DNA from: Gluconobacter potus
GTDB taxonomy: Bacteria > Pseudomonadota > Alphaproteobacteria > Acetobacterales > Acetobacteraceae
Direction of reading: 5' to 3'
Length of the DNA: 64,000 bases
Assembly: GCF_015244705.1 (NCBI RefSeq)
Contig: NZ_JABCQF010000003.1
Coordinates: forward strand, 244,782 to 308,781
Positions 44,170 through 53,952 of the stretch are shown here, one piece after another. The translations under genes were made by a program, and so were the position numbers. The notes below the pieces were generated by a model. That model saw nothing but the letters and a program-made list of their open reading frames with translations, had not been told where the DNA came from and did not search any database. The stretch's first letter is position 1; each line of letters starts with the position of its first letter.

Positions 44170-45984
44170 TCAGTCCTCCTGCTCGAGCTGATCGATCAGC
44201 CCCGAGATCACATCCAGTCCTTTACGCCAGAAACCCGGATCTGTCGCATCAAGTCCGAACGGCGCGAGCAGCTCCTTGTGACGCAGCGTCCCGCCCGCTT
44301 CGAGCATGGTCCGGTATTTCGCAGCAAAACCCTCTGGTTTTTCCTGATAAACGCCATAAAGCGCATTCACCAGACAATCCCCGAAAGCATACGCATAAAC
44401 ATAGAACGGGGAATGCACGAAATGCGGGATATAAGACCAGTAGAGGTCATAATCCGGTGTGAAATGGAAGGCCGGCCCCAGACTCCGGACCTGAACCTCA
44501 CGCCAGATTTCCCCCAGACGCTCCGGCGAAAGCTCACCCTTCGCCCGCTCGTCATGGACCTTCACTTCAAACTGATAGAACGCGATCTGCCGGACCACCG
44601 TATTCAGCATGTCCTCGACTTTCGCCGCCAGCATGTGACGACGGCGCTTCGGATCGCTCTCCGCATCCAGCAGCGACTGGAACGTCAGCATCTCGCCAAA
44701 CACGGACGCCGTCTCCGCCAGCGTCAGCGGCGTATCGGCATTCAGATAACCCTGCTTCTGCCCCGCCAGCGTCTGATGCACGCCATGCCCCAGCTCATGG
44801 GCCAGCGTCATGACGTCACGCGGCTGCCCGCGATAGTTCATCAGAATATACGGATGCACTGACGGCACGCAGGAATGGGAGAACGCCCCCGAAGACTTGC
44901 CCGCCACGGGTGCCGCATCAATCCAGGGATGCGTCAGGAACCGGTTCACGATCTCGCCCAGACCCGGATCAAACCCGGCATAGGCCGTCCGCACGATCTC
45001 CTTGCCCTGCTCCCAGTCGATCTGGCGCGCCTCCACACCCGGAAGCGGCGCATTGCGGTCCCAGTGCTCCAGCTTCTCAAGCCCGAGCCACTTCGCCTTG
45101 AGCGCATAATACCGGTGCGCCAGCCGCGGATAGGCCTCGTCCACTGCGCCCACCAGCGCATCAACAACCTCGTCCTCGACCATATTCGCCAGATTGCGCG
45201 CACTGGTAGGGCGCGGATAACCCCGCAGCTTGTCCCCGATCGCCTTGTCCTTGGCGAGCGTGTTGGTGATCATCGTGAGCAGCCGCGAGTTCTCACCCAG
45301 CACTGCGCTGATCTGCTGCGCCGCAGCCTCGCGCTTCGCACGGTCCGTGTTCGTCAGCAGATTGAACGCATCACCCAGCGGCTTTTCCTCACCGTCGATC
45401 GTGACACTCAGCGTCGCCATCGTCTCGTCAAACAGCCGGTTCCAGGCATTCCGCCCCGTCACCGACTTGTCCATCAGCACCTGCTCGACCTCGTCGGAGA
45501 GCTGATACGGCCGGTACATCCGCAGATCCCGCAGATACGGATCCCATTTGCGCATTTCCTGCGCCTCGCAGATCCGCGCCAGCACTTCGTCCGGAATCCG
45601 GTTCAACTCCAGCGTGAAGAACATCAGATGGGAGGCCACCTCCGTCATCCGCTCCTGCACACCCTGCGCAAACCGCCCCCAGACCGGATCGGTCGTATGC
45701 GCTGCAAAGCCAAGACTGGAGAAAGACCCGATCTTCCCCAGGCCCTCCTCGATCGCCTCATACTCCGCAAACGCCTTCGCAAGCTCCGCGCCCGTCAGCG
45801 TCTCCAGACGCCCCTTGTACGTTTCGCAGAAACTCCGCGCCGCCCCGGCCCAGCGGTCAAAATCCGACGCCAGAACCGGATCTTCCGGCGAGGCATAGAG
45901 GTCAGAGAGATCCCAGCGGGGAGGCATCTGCTCCCCGGAGGACGAATTCGGCGTGCCGTCAGCGGCAGAAAAGAGCATGGTCAT
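44170..45984 (-). CDS. pepF: M3-family oligoendopeptidase F
   Basis: PepF-type zinc peptidases degrade short peptides in the cytoplasm. The 604-residue protein starts at ATG 45984 (a second ATG is two codons on) and begins PPRWDLSDLYASPEDP after a variable 18-residue leader. The zinc motif TLAHELGHGVHQ (HExGH) lies near residue 390, with the third ligand region NADTPLTLAETASVFGE about 25 residues on. The helical N-terminal domain and the terminal PFYVYAYAFGDCLVNALY segment fit the pz-peptidase branch. Downstream of it by 8 bases is the ABC1 gene, so the two are probably one transcript. Confidence 0.94.
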   Translation of the reverse strand: MTMLFSAADGTPNSSSGEQMPPRWDLSDLYASPEDPVLASDFDRWAGAARSFCETYKGRLETLTGAELAKAFAEYEAIEEGLGKIGSFSSLGFAAHTTDPVWGRFAQGVQERMTEVASHLMFFTLELNRIPDEVLARICEAQEMRKWDPYLRDLRMYRPYQLSDEVEQVLMDKSVTGRNAWNRLFDETMATLSVTIDGEEKPLGDAFNLLTNTDRAKREAAAQQISAVLGENSRLLTMITNTLAKDKAIGDKLRGYPRPTSARNLANMVEDEVVDALVGAVDEAYPRLAHRYYALKAKWLGLEKLEHWDRNAPLPGVEARQIDWEQGKEIVRTAYAGFDPGLGEIVNRFLTHPWIDAAPVAGKSSGAFSHSCVPSVHPYILMNYRGQPRDVMTLAHELGHGVHQTLAGQKQGYLNADTPLTLAETASVFGEMLTFQSLLDAESDPKRRRHMLAAKVEDMLNTVVRQIAFYQFEVKVHDERAKGELSPERLGEIWREVQVRSLGPAFHFTPDYDLYWSYIPHFVHSPFYVYAYAFGDCLVNALYGVYQEKPEGFAAKYRTMLEAGGTLRHKELLAPFGLDATDPGFWRKGLDVISGLIDQLEQED

Positions 45985-46090
45985 ATCCCGACCTTAGAGC
46001 CACAATCCCCGCCGTCAAACGGGATGTTGATGACAAAACCGTAGTGTAAAACCGCCGCAAAGCCCGCAACCCCGGATCTTCCGCCACTTC

Positions 46091-47230
46091 ATGCAAATAT
46101 ACCCCCCCCAGGCATCAGAGACACTGACATCGTTTGAAAACCTGAAGGCGCGAATCGCAGGCCCTGATCTGGTGCGCACGGTCGCCATCCTCGATGTCCT
46201 GATCTGCCATGACGGAATCCTGTTCTCGTCCTGGTGGCACCACAGCCTCCCCTTCCATCTGGCGGTGCTCGGCTTCTACGGCGTGATGCTGTTCTTCGTC
46301 CTCAGCGGCTTCCTGATCGGCACGATCATGCTGGACCTGCTGGAACGCGGAACCTCCCTGAAAGGCTGGGGCATCTTCCTGCTCCGCCGCTGGCTGCGCA
46401 CGCTCCCCGCCTATTATTTCTGGCTGTTCGCCCTGCTCATCCCACTTGCTTATTTCGGCCCCTACGGCGTGCCATGGGACGAAGCCCGGCACGCCCTGCC
46501 CTGGTTCCTGACCCTGACGCAGAATCTCGGCTGGCCCATGGTCTCGAACTGGTACGGCGTCACATGGTCGCTCTGCGTGGAGGAATGGTTCTACATCGCC
46601 TTCCCCGCCCTGCTGCTCACGCTCCTCGCCTGCCGGATCAAACCCGCCACAGCCTTCGGAACCACACTCGCAGCCTTTTTCATCGTCCCGCTCTGCTGGC
46701 GCCTGTCGCTCCCCACGGACGTCAACTGGGACGAAGTCACCAGCAAGATCGTCCCCTGCCGCTTCGACTCGATTGCATGGGGCATCGCCGCCGCCTGGCT
46801 CTACCGGTGCAAACCCGATCTCACCCGCTACAGCACACTGCTCGCCGCCGCAGGCACCGCGATCGTGCTCACCGTCTGGTGGCGCAATACCGGAGATGGT
46901 GCGCTCTGGTCCCCGCGCTTCGGCGCCATGGCTTCATTTGATGTCACGGGGCTGGGCTATGCGCTCTGCATGCCCGCCATGATGCGCCTGCGAACCCTGC
47001 CGCCCCTGATCGGTCCGGCAGTCCGCAGCATCAGCACCCACAGCTACGGGCTCTATCTGTGCCATCTCCCGCTGGTGATGATGGCTGGCGACCTTCAGGC
47101 CCGCTACGGCCTCGGCCGCAGACATGCCGTGATCTTCACGATCCTCACCACGATCGGTGGCGCGATCATTTCATGGCGCCTCGTGGAACGCCCCTGCCTG
47201 AAGCTCCGCCCCGGTCAGCCTCTTCCATAA
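46091..47230 (+). CDS. Acyltransferase 3 family membrane protein (OafA/YrhL-like)
   Basis: The 379-residue protein has about ten membrane helices. The family markers are present: DLVRTVAILDVLICHDG near residue 28 (catalytic-type His), FYGVMLFFVLSGFLIG near 72, LLRRWLRTLPAYYFWLF, and NWYGVTWSLCVEEWFYIAFP near 155. Members O-acylate surface polysaccharides, glycolipids or antibiotics. The acceptor here is unknown; no polysaccharide locus adjoins it. ATG at 46091 follows the divergent pepF gene by 106 bases. Confidence 0.9.
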   Translation: MQIYPPQASETLTSFENLKARIAGPDLVRTVAILDVLICHDGILFSSWWHHSLPFHLAVLGFYGVMLFFVLSGFLIGTIMLDLLERGTSLKGWGIFLLRRWLRTLPAYYFWLFALLIPLAYFGPYGVPWDEARHALPWFLTLTQNLGWPMVSNWYGVTWSLCVEEWFYIAFPALLLTLLACRIKPATAFGTTLAAFFIVPLCWRLSLPTDVNWDEVTSKIVPCRFDSIAWGIAAAWLYRCKPDLTRYSTLLAAAGTAIVLTVWWRNTGDGALWSPRFGAMASFDVTGLGYALCMPAMMRLRTLPPLIGPAVRSISTHSYGLYLCHLPLVMMAGDLQARYGLGRRHAVIFTILTTIGGAIISWRLVERPCLKLRPGQPLP

Positions 47231-47303
47231 CCAGCGCAGAGCAATAGCCCTATCGAAAAAATCCTGAGTTCAGACTTTCATTGAACCAAGACCAACAACA
47301 GGA

Positions 47304-47693
47304 TTACCATCCTGCATTTTTACTGTATTCCTGAATATAATTATAAATCTTATCTTTTGTAATTCCGAAATCACATGTTTCATAGTCGATGTGCTTTTTG
47401 TAGGTAGAATAAATGCCAAGAGCCATTTCTCCATGAAGAATACAATTATGTATAATTTGATAATCATGGTCAGAAAATATATTTGTATACTCTTTTTTAT
47501 CCCATCTCATAAAGGAAGATACCTTCTTTGCCATTGATAATATTTCATTAGACTGAAATATTATCAATGCTGCCATTTCAATGCTATCAAAAAATTCAAG
47601 AACTGTTGCGATGAGATAGCTCCTCAGCGAAGCCATCTCATCATAAGTCAACGTCAGATCACCGACAGTATCGACCATCTTCCTTACGCCCAT
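47304..47693 (-). CDS. AT-rich hypothetical protein translationally coupled to gltB
   Basis: ATG at 47693 shares a base with the gltB stop (TGATG at 47695-47691). The product is 129 residues: MGVRKMVDTVGDLTLTYDEMASL..., then helical stretches including a moderately hydrophobic FFDSIEMAALIIFQSNEIL, and a charged Tyr/Lys/Asp-rich tail. Its base composition is markedly more AT-rich than the neighbouring genes, especially from 47290 to 47640, which suggests transfer or relaxed selection. A later ATG at 47678 is possible. I do not recognise a family; a small helical DNA- or membrane-independent protein seems likely. Confidence 0.6.
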   Translation of the reverse strand: MGVRKMVDTVGDLTLTYDEMASLRSYLIATVLEFFDSIEMAALIIFQSNEILSMAKKVSSFMRWDKKEYTNIFSDHDYQIIHNCILHGEMALGIYSTYKKHIDYETCDFGITKDKIYNYIQEYSKNAGW

Positions 47694-50600
47694 CAGGCCG
47701 AAAGCTGCGACAGGTCTTCCTGAACATAGCCGATGATCCGCGCATAATCGCGCGGCACAACGTGCCAGAACCGCTCCAGCGTCCGCTCCCAGCAATGCAG
47801 CAGATCCGCGGCATAGGTGCTGCCGGTCTCCGCCACATGCCGCTCCACCAGCGCACGCAGCTCCTGATCCCAGCGGCTGCCAGCCTGCACGCGGCTCCAG
47901 ATCACCGTATCGGGGTTGATCTGCGCCTCAAACCGCCCCTTCACATCCAGCACATAGGCCATGCCCCCCGTGAAACCGGCGCCGAAATTGTCGCCCGTCT
48001 CCCCAAGGATCACGACCGTCCCGCCGGTCATGTATTCGCAGCCATTCGAGCCACAGCCCTCGACCACGGCCGTCGCCCCGGAGTTCCGGACCGCAAAGCG
48101 CTCACCCGCCTGCCCCGCCGCAAACAGCGTCCCCGCCGTCGCGCCGTACAGAACCGTATTGCCAATGATCGCGCTCTGCTCGGACGCCCACTGCGCTGCC
48201 GGTGACTTGCGGACAACGATCGTCGCCCCCGAAAGCCCCTTGCCGACATAGTCGTTGGCATCGCCCTCGACCTCGATCTTGAGCCCCTGCACGCCGAACG
48301 CACCCAGAGACTGCCCGGCCGAACCGCGCAGCGACAGCGTGAGTTGGCCTTCCGGAAGCTCCTTCATGCCGAACTTGCGCGTAATCAGCCCCGAAACCCG
48401 CGTACCGATCGCACGATGCGTGTTCTGCACCGTGTAATGCAGATGCAGCTTCTCCCGACGCTCGAACAGCGCCGTCGCATCCGGGATGATCTGCCCATCC
48501 AGCGTCTCGGGAACCTCGTTGCGCCCCTCACGGGTGCAGAACCGCGCATGCTCGCCCGGATCAGCCTGAACCAGCAGCGAGTTCAGATCCAGATCATCCA
48601 GATAATCCGCACCACGCGACACCTGACGCAGCATATCCGTCCGCCCGATCACCTCTTCCAGCGACCGCACACCCAGATCTGCCAGAATATGCCGGATGTC
48701 TTCCGCAATCAGCGTGAACAGGTTGATGACCTTCTCAGGCGATCCCCCGAACTTCTCCCGCAGCTTCTCGTCCTGCACACACACGCCCACCGGGCAGGTG
48801 TTGGAGTGGCACTGACGCACCATGATGCAGCCCATCGCCACAAGCGCCGCCGTGCCGATGCCGAACTCTTCAGCCCCCAGCATCGCCGCCATGACAACGT
48901 CACGACCCGTCTTGATGCCACCATCCGTCCGCAGCACCAGACGATGCCGCAGCCGGTTCAGCATCAGCACCTGATGCGCTTCGGACAGCCCCATTTCCCA
49001 CGGCAGACCCGCATAATGGATCGAGGACTGCGGGCTCGCACCCGTTCCGCCCGAATGGCCGGAAATCAGGATCGCATCCGCCTTGGCCTTCGCCACACCG
49101 GCCGCAATCGTGCCGATGCCCGTCCGCGCCACCAGCTTGACCGTGACGGTCGCCGTCGGATTGATCTGCTTGAGATCGTAAATGAGCTGCGCCAGATCCT
49201 CGATCGAATAGATGTCATGATGCGGCGGCGGCGAAATCAGCGTCACCCCCGGCGTCGCATGACGCAGACGCCCGATCAGTTCCGTCACCTTGAAGCCCGG
49301 CAGCTGCCCGCCCTCGCCGGGCTTCGCACCCTGCGCCATCTTGATCTCGATCTCGCGGCAGTCATTCAGATACTGCGCCGTCACGCCAAAACGGCCGGAC
49401 GCCACCTGCTTGATCGCCGAAGACGCATTGTCCCCGTTCGGACGCGGCCTGGAGCGCTCGGCATCCTCGCCACCCTCACCGGAATCGGACTTCGCACCAA
49501 TCCGGTTCATGGCAATCGCCAGCGTCTCATGCGCCTCGGGGCTCAGCGCGCCCAGCGAAATCCCCGGCGCCACCAGACGACGGCGGATCTGCGTGATACT
49601 CTCGACTTCATCCACCGGAACCGGCGCATGGGTCGGCTTGAAATCCAGCAGATCACGCAGCGCCACAGGAGGCATCTGGCGCACCGCATCCGCATAACGC
49701 CGGTACAGTGTAAAGCTGTTCGCCGTCACCGCACTCTGAAGCATATGCACAAGCTGCCCCGAGAACGCATGCGTCTCACCCTGACGCCGCAGCTTGTAAC
49801 GCCCACCGACAGGCAGAGCCTCAACCTTCCGGTTCCACGCCGCCGCATGCGCCCCAAGAATGTTGCGCGCAATCCCCGGCAGACCAATCCCCGAAATCCG
49901 CGACGGCATGCCGGGGAAGAACTCCGCCACCAGCGCACGGGACAGCCCGATCGCCTCGAAATTATACCCGCCACGATAGGCCGAAATGATCGAAATGCCG
50001 GACTTGGACATGATCTTCAGCAGACCCTTGTCCACGGCCTTGCGATACCGCTCCATCGCCTCCCGCAGCGACATCTTGCCAAACAGCCCACGCTGCAGCC
50101 GGTCCGCCACGCAATACTGCGCCAGAGCCGGGTTCACCGTCGTCGCACCAACACCAATCGTCACCGCGATCGCATGAACATCGATCGCACCCGACGTCCG
50201 CACGTTCAGCGACGTGAACGTCCGCAGCGAATTGCGCACCAGATGGATATGCACGGCCGCAGTCGCGAGAATCATCGGAATCGCAACCCGCGTCGCATCC
50301 GTATTGTCATCCGTCAGGAACAGATGCGTGCACCCACCGCGAACATGATCCTCCGCCTGCGCCCGGATGGACGCAATCGCCGCCCGCAGACCTTCCTCGC
50401 CCTCTTCGGCCGGGAAAGTGCAGTCGATCACCCCCGCATTCTCACCGCAGACCTTCAGCAGCTCGTCGAACTCACCGATCGTGAGAACGGGGCTCGGCAG
50501 CTGCAACAGATCGCACTGCTCCGGCGCCTGATCGAGAATATTCCCCAGATTGCCCAGCCGCGTGACCAGACTCATCACCCGCGTCTCACGCAAAGAGTCG

Positions 50601-52213
50601 ATCGGCGGATTCGTAACCTGACTGAACCCCTGACGGAAATAATGCGCCAGCCCGCGATAGATCGTGGACAGAACCTGAAGCGGCGTATCATCGCCCATCG
50701 ACCCCAGAGCCTCGGCCGCATTCTCCACCATCGGGTGCAGAATGGTCTCCAGCTCCTCATGCGTCAGACTGACCGCCACCTGGTGCCGCCGCAGCAGATC
50801 CGGATCGAGCGCCTCAGGCTCAACCACATCCCGCACAATCGGCTCGATATCGCGGATGCGCTTCACCCAGCCCCGGAAATCCTGACGCGACGCCAGCATC
50901 TCCAGAAGCTCCTCGGACTGGTAAAGCCGCCCTTCCTTCAAATCGAGCGCCAGCGTCTGCCCCGGACCAAGCCGCCCCCGGCTCTTCACCCGCGCATCCG
51001 GCACCCGGACCATCCCGGTCTCGGACCCCACAATGAGCAGACCATCCTGAGTGATGCTGTAACGCAGCGGACGCAGACCGGCCCGGTCCAGCCCCGCCAC
51101 AACCCAGCGCCCATCCGTCGCACACAGCGCCGCCGGACCATCCCAGGGCTCGATCACCGCATTGCAGTACCGGAACAGCGCCCGCGCCGCATCCGACATC
51201 GCTGAGTTCGCCCCACCTGAGGCCGGCACGAGCATCGTCTTCGCCATCGGCGCATCACGCCCGGCAAAAGTCAGCAGCTCGAACACATTATCCAGCGCCG
51301 CCGTATCCGAACCCGCAGCCTGCACGACCGGCTTGAGATCCGCCATGTACGGATCCAGCTCCGGATGCGCGAGCCGCGTCTCATGCGAGCGCATCCAGTT
51401 CGTATTGCCCGAAATCGTGTTGATCTCGCCGTTATGCGCCACCTTGCGGAACGGCTGGGCCAGCTTCCAGGTCGGGAATGTATTGGTCGAATACCGCTGG
51501 TGATAGATCGCAAACCGCGACACGAACCGCTCATCCAGCAGATCCGGATAGAAATCCGTCAGGTTCTCCGCAAGGAACATGCCCTTGTAGATCACCGAGC
51601 GGCAGGACATCGAACACACATACAGATCAACCTGCTGCGCCGTCGCCTGCTTCTCGATCCGCCGACGCAACACATACAGGTCACGCTCGAACTCGTCTTC
51701 GGACCGGCCAAGCCGGTTGCGGATCATGATCTGCTCGATCTCCGGCCGCGTCTGGTTGGCCTTCTCGCCAATGCACGCCGTATCAATCGGCACCTGACGC
51801 CAGCCATAGATCCCGTAACCGAAGTTCAGGATCTCCGTCTCGATGATCTGACGGCCCCGCTCCTGCGACCCCAGATCGGTCTTGGGCAGGAACACCATGC
51901 CCACCGCAATACGCCCGTCGATCGTATCGTCGCTGGAGCCGTTATGGATCGCCTCGGCAAAGAAATCCTGCGGGATTTCCACATGAATGCCCGCACCATC
52001 GCCGGTCTTGCCATCCGCATCGACCGCACCGCGATGCCAGATATTGCCCAGCGCCTCGATACCCGCCTGAACCACACTGCGCGACGGCTTGCCATCCAGC
52101 GAGGCGACCAGACCCACACCACAGGAATCGCGCTCCTGCGACGGGTCATACAGCCCCTTCAGACGCTCGACGTTCTCGGCATACTCGCGGATGAAATCGT
52201 TACTGTGTGTCAT
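47693..52213 (-). CDS. gltB: Glutamate synthase (NADPH), large subunit
   Basis: GltB takes the amide of glutamine to make two glutamates from 2-oxoglutarate. The 1506-residue protein has the amidotransferase N-terminal Cys in ERDSCGVG near residue 31 (the mature N-terminus after leader removal), KTGDGAGIHVEIPQDFF near 75, and the synthase domain with the FMN loop (LISGHSGGTGASPQSSIHYAG near 1090). The 3Fe-4S cluster CxxxxxCxxxxC is in CIMVRQCHSNTCPVGV near 1165. A C-terminal beta-helix follows, ending GCGSNGCEYMTGG.... Start ATG at 52213 overlaps the gltD stop (ATGA at 52210-52213). Its own stop overlaps the start of an AT-rich gene. Confidence 0.97.
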   Translation of the reverse strand: MTHSNDFIREYAENVERLKGLYDPSQERDSCGVGLVASLDGKPSRSVVQAGIEALGNIWHRGAVDADGKTGDGAGIHVEIPQDFFAEAIHNGSSDDTIDGRIAVGMVFLPKTDLGSQERGRQIIETEILNFGYGIYGWRQVPIDTACIGEKANQTRPEIEQIMIRNRLGRSEDEFERDLYVLRRRIEKQATAQQVDLYVCSMSCRSVIYKGMFLAENLTDFYPDLLDERFVSRFAIYHQRYSTNTFPTWKLAQPFRKVAHNGEINTISGNTNWMRSHETRLAHPELDPYMADLKPVVQAAGSDTAALDNVFELLTFAGRDAPMAKTMLVPASGGANSAMSDAARALFRYCNAVIEPWDGPAALCATDGRWVVAGLDRAGLRPLRYSITQDGLLIVGSETGMVRVPDARVKSRGRLGPGQTLALDLKEGRLYQSEELLEMLASRQDFRGWVKRIRDIEPIVRDVVEPEALDPDLLRRHQVAVSLTHEELETILHPMVENAAEALGSMGDDTPLQVLSTIYRGLAHYFRQGFSQVTNPPIDSLRETRVMSLVTRLGNLGNILDQAPEQCDLLQLPSPVLTIGEFDELLKVCGENAGVIDCTFPAEEGEEGLRAAIASIRAQAEDHVRGGCTHLFLTDDNTDATRVAIPMILATAAVHIHLVRNSLRTFTSLNVRTSGAIDVHAIAVTIGVGATTVNPALAQYCVADRLQRGLFGKMSLREAMERYRKAVDKGLLKIMSKSGISIISAYRGGYNFEAIGLSRALVAEFFPGMPSRISGIGLPGIARNILGAHAAAWNRKVEALPVGGRYKLRRQGETHAFSGQLVHMLQSAVTANSFTLYRRYADAVRQMPPVALRDLLDFKPTHAPVPVDEVESITQIRRRLVAPGISLGALSPEAHETLAIAMNRIGAKSDSGEGGEDAERSRPRPNGDNASSAIKQVASGRFGVTAQYLNDCREIEIKMAQGAKPGEGGQLPGFKVTELIGRLRHATPGVTLISPPPHHDIYSIEDLAQLIYDLKQINPTATVTVKLVARTGIGTIAAGVAKAKADAILISGHSGGTGASPQSSIHYAGLPWEMGLSEAHQVLMLNRLRHRLVLRTDGGIKTGRDVVMAAMLGAEEFGIGTAALVAMGCIMVRQCHSNTCPVGVCVQDEKLREKFGGSPEKVINLFTLIAEDIRHILADLGVRSLEEVIGRTDMLRQVSRGADYLDDLDLNSLLVQADPGEHARFCTREGRNEVPETLDGQIIPDATALFERREKLHLHYTVQNTHRAIGTRVSGLITRKFGMKELPEGQLTLSLRGSAGQSLGAFGVQGLKIEVEGDANDYVGKGLSGATIVVRKSPAAQWASEQSAIIGNTVLYGATAGTLFAAGQAGERFAVRNSGATAVVEGCGSNGCEYMTGGTVVILGETGDNFGAGFTGGMAYVLDVKGRFEAQINPDTVIWSRVQAGSRWDQELRALVERHVAETGSTYAADLLHCWERTLERFWHVVPRDYARIIGYVQEDLSQLSA

Positions 52214-53649
52214 TCCGCGGCCTCCAGAGCACCGGTCATTGTTTCAGTCAGATGATGATGGATCGCATCGGCCGCATCCCGGCCGTCCTTGATCGCCCAG
52301 ACAACCAGGCTCGCCCCGCGCACGATGTCGCCCCCGGCAAACACACCCGGCAGGCTCGTTGCAAAGCCCCCCGGCGGCACCGTCAGCGTGCCCCAGCGCG
52401 TCACGGCCAGCTCAGGCTCATTGAACTGCCCCGGCAGATCTTCGGGATCAAACCCCAGAGCCTTGATGACCAGATCGCCCTCGATCACGTCATGCTGCCC
52501 CGTGCCCTCAATGGACCGGCGCCCCGACGCATCCGGAGCCCCCAGCCGCATCCTCAGCACCCGCACGCCCGACACGCTGCCATCGCCCAGAAACGCTTCC
52601 GGCGAGCCCAGCCACTCGAAATGCGCGCCTTCTTCCTCGGCATTGTAAACTTCCTGCCGCGACCCCGGCATGTTCGCCCGGTCCCGACGGTACACACAGG
52701 TCACACGCTCGGCACCCTGACGGATCGACGTGCGCACGCAGTCCATGGCCGTGTCACCACCACCAATGACCACGACCCGACGCCCCTTCGCATGAAGCGC
52801 TGCGTCCTCGCCCGGATCCTCGTCATAGCCACGACGATTGGACGCCGTCAGGAAGTCGATCGCATCGACAACACCCTCAAGCCCGGCCCCCGGCACCTTC
52901 ACATCGCGCGAGCGATACACACCCGTCGCCAGGAACACCGCATCATGCCGCGCCCGCAGATCCTCAAGCGCCGTCTCACCCTCACCCGAACCAACAGGTG
53001 TGGAGAGATGGAACACGATCCCCTGCTCCTCCAGCAGCGCATGACGCCGCGCCACCACATGCTTTTCCAGCTTGAAGCTCGGAATCCCGTAAGTCAGCAG
53101 CCCGCCCACACGGTCCTGACGCTCATAGACATGAACCTCATAACCCTGAGCCCGCAGCCGCTCCGCACAGGCCAGACCCGCCGGCCCGGACCCCACGATC
53201 CCGACACTCCGCCCCAGATCCCGATCCGGAAGCGCAGGCTTCACCCAGCCCTGCTCGAACGCATTTTCGGTAATGAACCGCTCGACAGCCCCAATGGTGA
53301 CGCTCTCAAAGCCCTTGTTGATGACGCAGTTGCCTTCGCACAGCCGGTCCTGCGGACAGATCCGCCCGCAAATCTCCGGAAACGTATTCGTCGCGGACGA
53401 CATCTCATACGCTTCCTCCAGCCGGTCCTCAGCCGTCAGCTTCAGCCAGTCGGGAATGTTGTTCCCCAGCGGACAATGCACGGAGCAGAACGGAATCCCG
53501 CACTGCGAGCAACGCGACGCCTGCTCTTCCGCACGGCTGCGCGCAAACCCACGGTAAATCTCCCCGAAATCCTGACGGCGTTCAGCCGCATCGCGCTTCT
53601 CGGGAAGCACCTGGGGGTGGGTGACGAACTGCAACATGCGTTCGGCCAT
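52210..53649 (-). CDS. gltD: Glutamate synthase small subunit (NADPH-dependent FAD/Fe-S)
   Basis: GltD feeds electrons from NADPH through FAD and two 4Fe-4S clusters to GltB. ATG at 53649 gives 479 residues. The cluster ligands are in CSQCGIPFCSVHCPLGNNIPDW near residue 50 and CGRICPQDRLCEGNCV near 105. The FAD motif is GSGPAGLACAERLRAQGYEVHVYE near 155, and NADPH binding is at VIGGGDTAMDCVRTSIRQGA near 295. A final FAD contact is FAGGDIVRGASLVVWAIKDGR. Encoded before gltB in the same transcript, with a 4-base overlap. Its upstream region contains the palindrome at 53749. A longer reading from 53703 is unlikely. Confidence 0.97.
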   Translation of the reverse strand: MAERMLQFVTHPQVLPEKRDAAERRQDFGEIYRGFARSRAEEQASRCSQCGIPFCSVHCPLGNNIPDWLKLTAEDRLEEAYEMSSATNTFPEICGRICPQDRLCEGNCVINKGFESVTIGAVERFITENAFEQGWVKPALPDRDLGRSVGIVGSGPAGLACAERLRAQGYEVHVYERQDRVGGLLTYGIPSFKLEKHVVARRHALLEEQGIVFHLSTPVGSGEGETALEDLRARHDAVFLATGVYRSRDVKVPGAGLEGVVDAIDFLTASNRRGYDEDPGEDAALHAKGRRVVVIGGGDTAMDCVRTSIRQGAERVTCVYRRDRANMPGSRQEVYNAEEEGAHFEWLGSPEAFLGDGSVSGVRVLRMRLGAPDASGRRSIEGTGQHDVIEGDLVIKALGFDPEDLPGQFNEPELAVTRWGTLTVPPGGFATSLPGVFAGGDIVRGASLVVWAIKDGRDAADAIHHHLTETMTGALEAAE

Positions 53650-53748
53650 GCGTCGTGTCTCCTGCAAAACATGCCCGCCCGACCATAAACCCCGGACGCA
53701 CATCAGACCTGTCCGAAAGCAGCTATTCCGTCACTTTATCCAATAACA

Positions 53749-53763
53749 GTCAGTGACACTGAC
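53749..53763. promoter_or_regulatory. Perfect 15-base palindrome upstream of gltD
   Basis: GTCAGTGACACTGAC at 53749-53763 is symmetric around the central A. It lies 100 bases before the gltD ATG (53649), where the operon promoter is expected. The 53650-53952 gap (303 bases) holds no other feature that I recognise. Confidence 0.45.
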
Positions 53764-53952
53764 CTTTCAGGAAGATTATCCCATCTCAGCCTCAGGAACG
53801 GGATTTTTCATCCAATTCATTAGGTCCGATCCGGATCATTCACCCTCAATACCCGCGTCAATCAAGGCCACCTCGGCCCTGTGCCGCAACCGCTACATCT
53901 CACCCGTTCACGCATGGAGACATCCGAACCGAACATCCCGGCAATACATTTT

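Noticed and set aside
48344..51205. 953-codon open frame on the + strand opposite gltB
   Set aside because: Antisense shadow of gltB; product is a His/Arg-rich low-complexity string without motifs.
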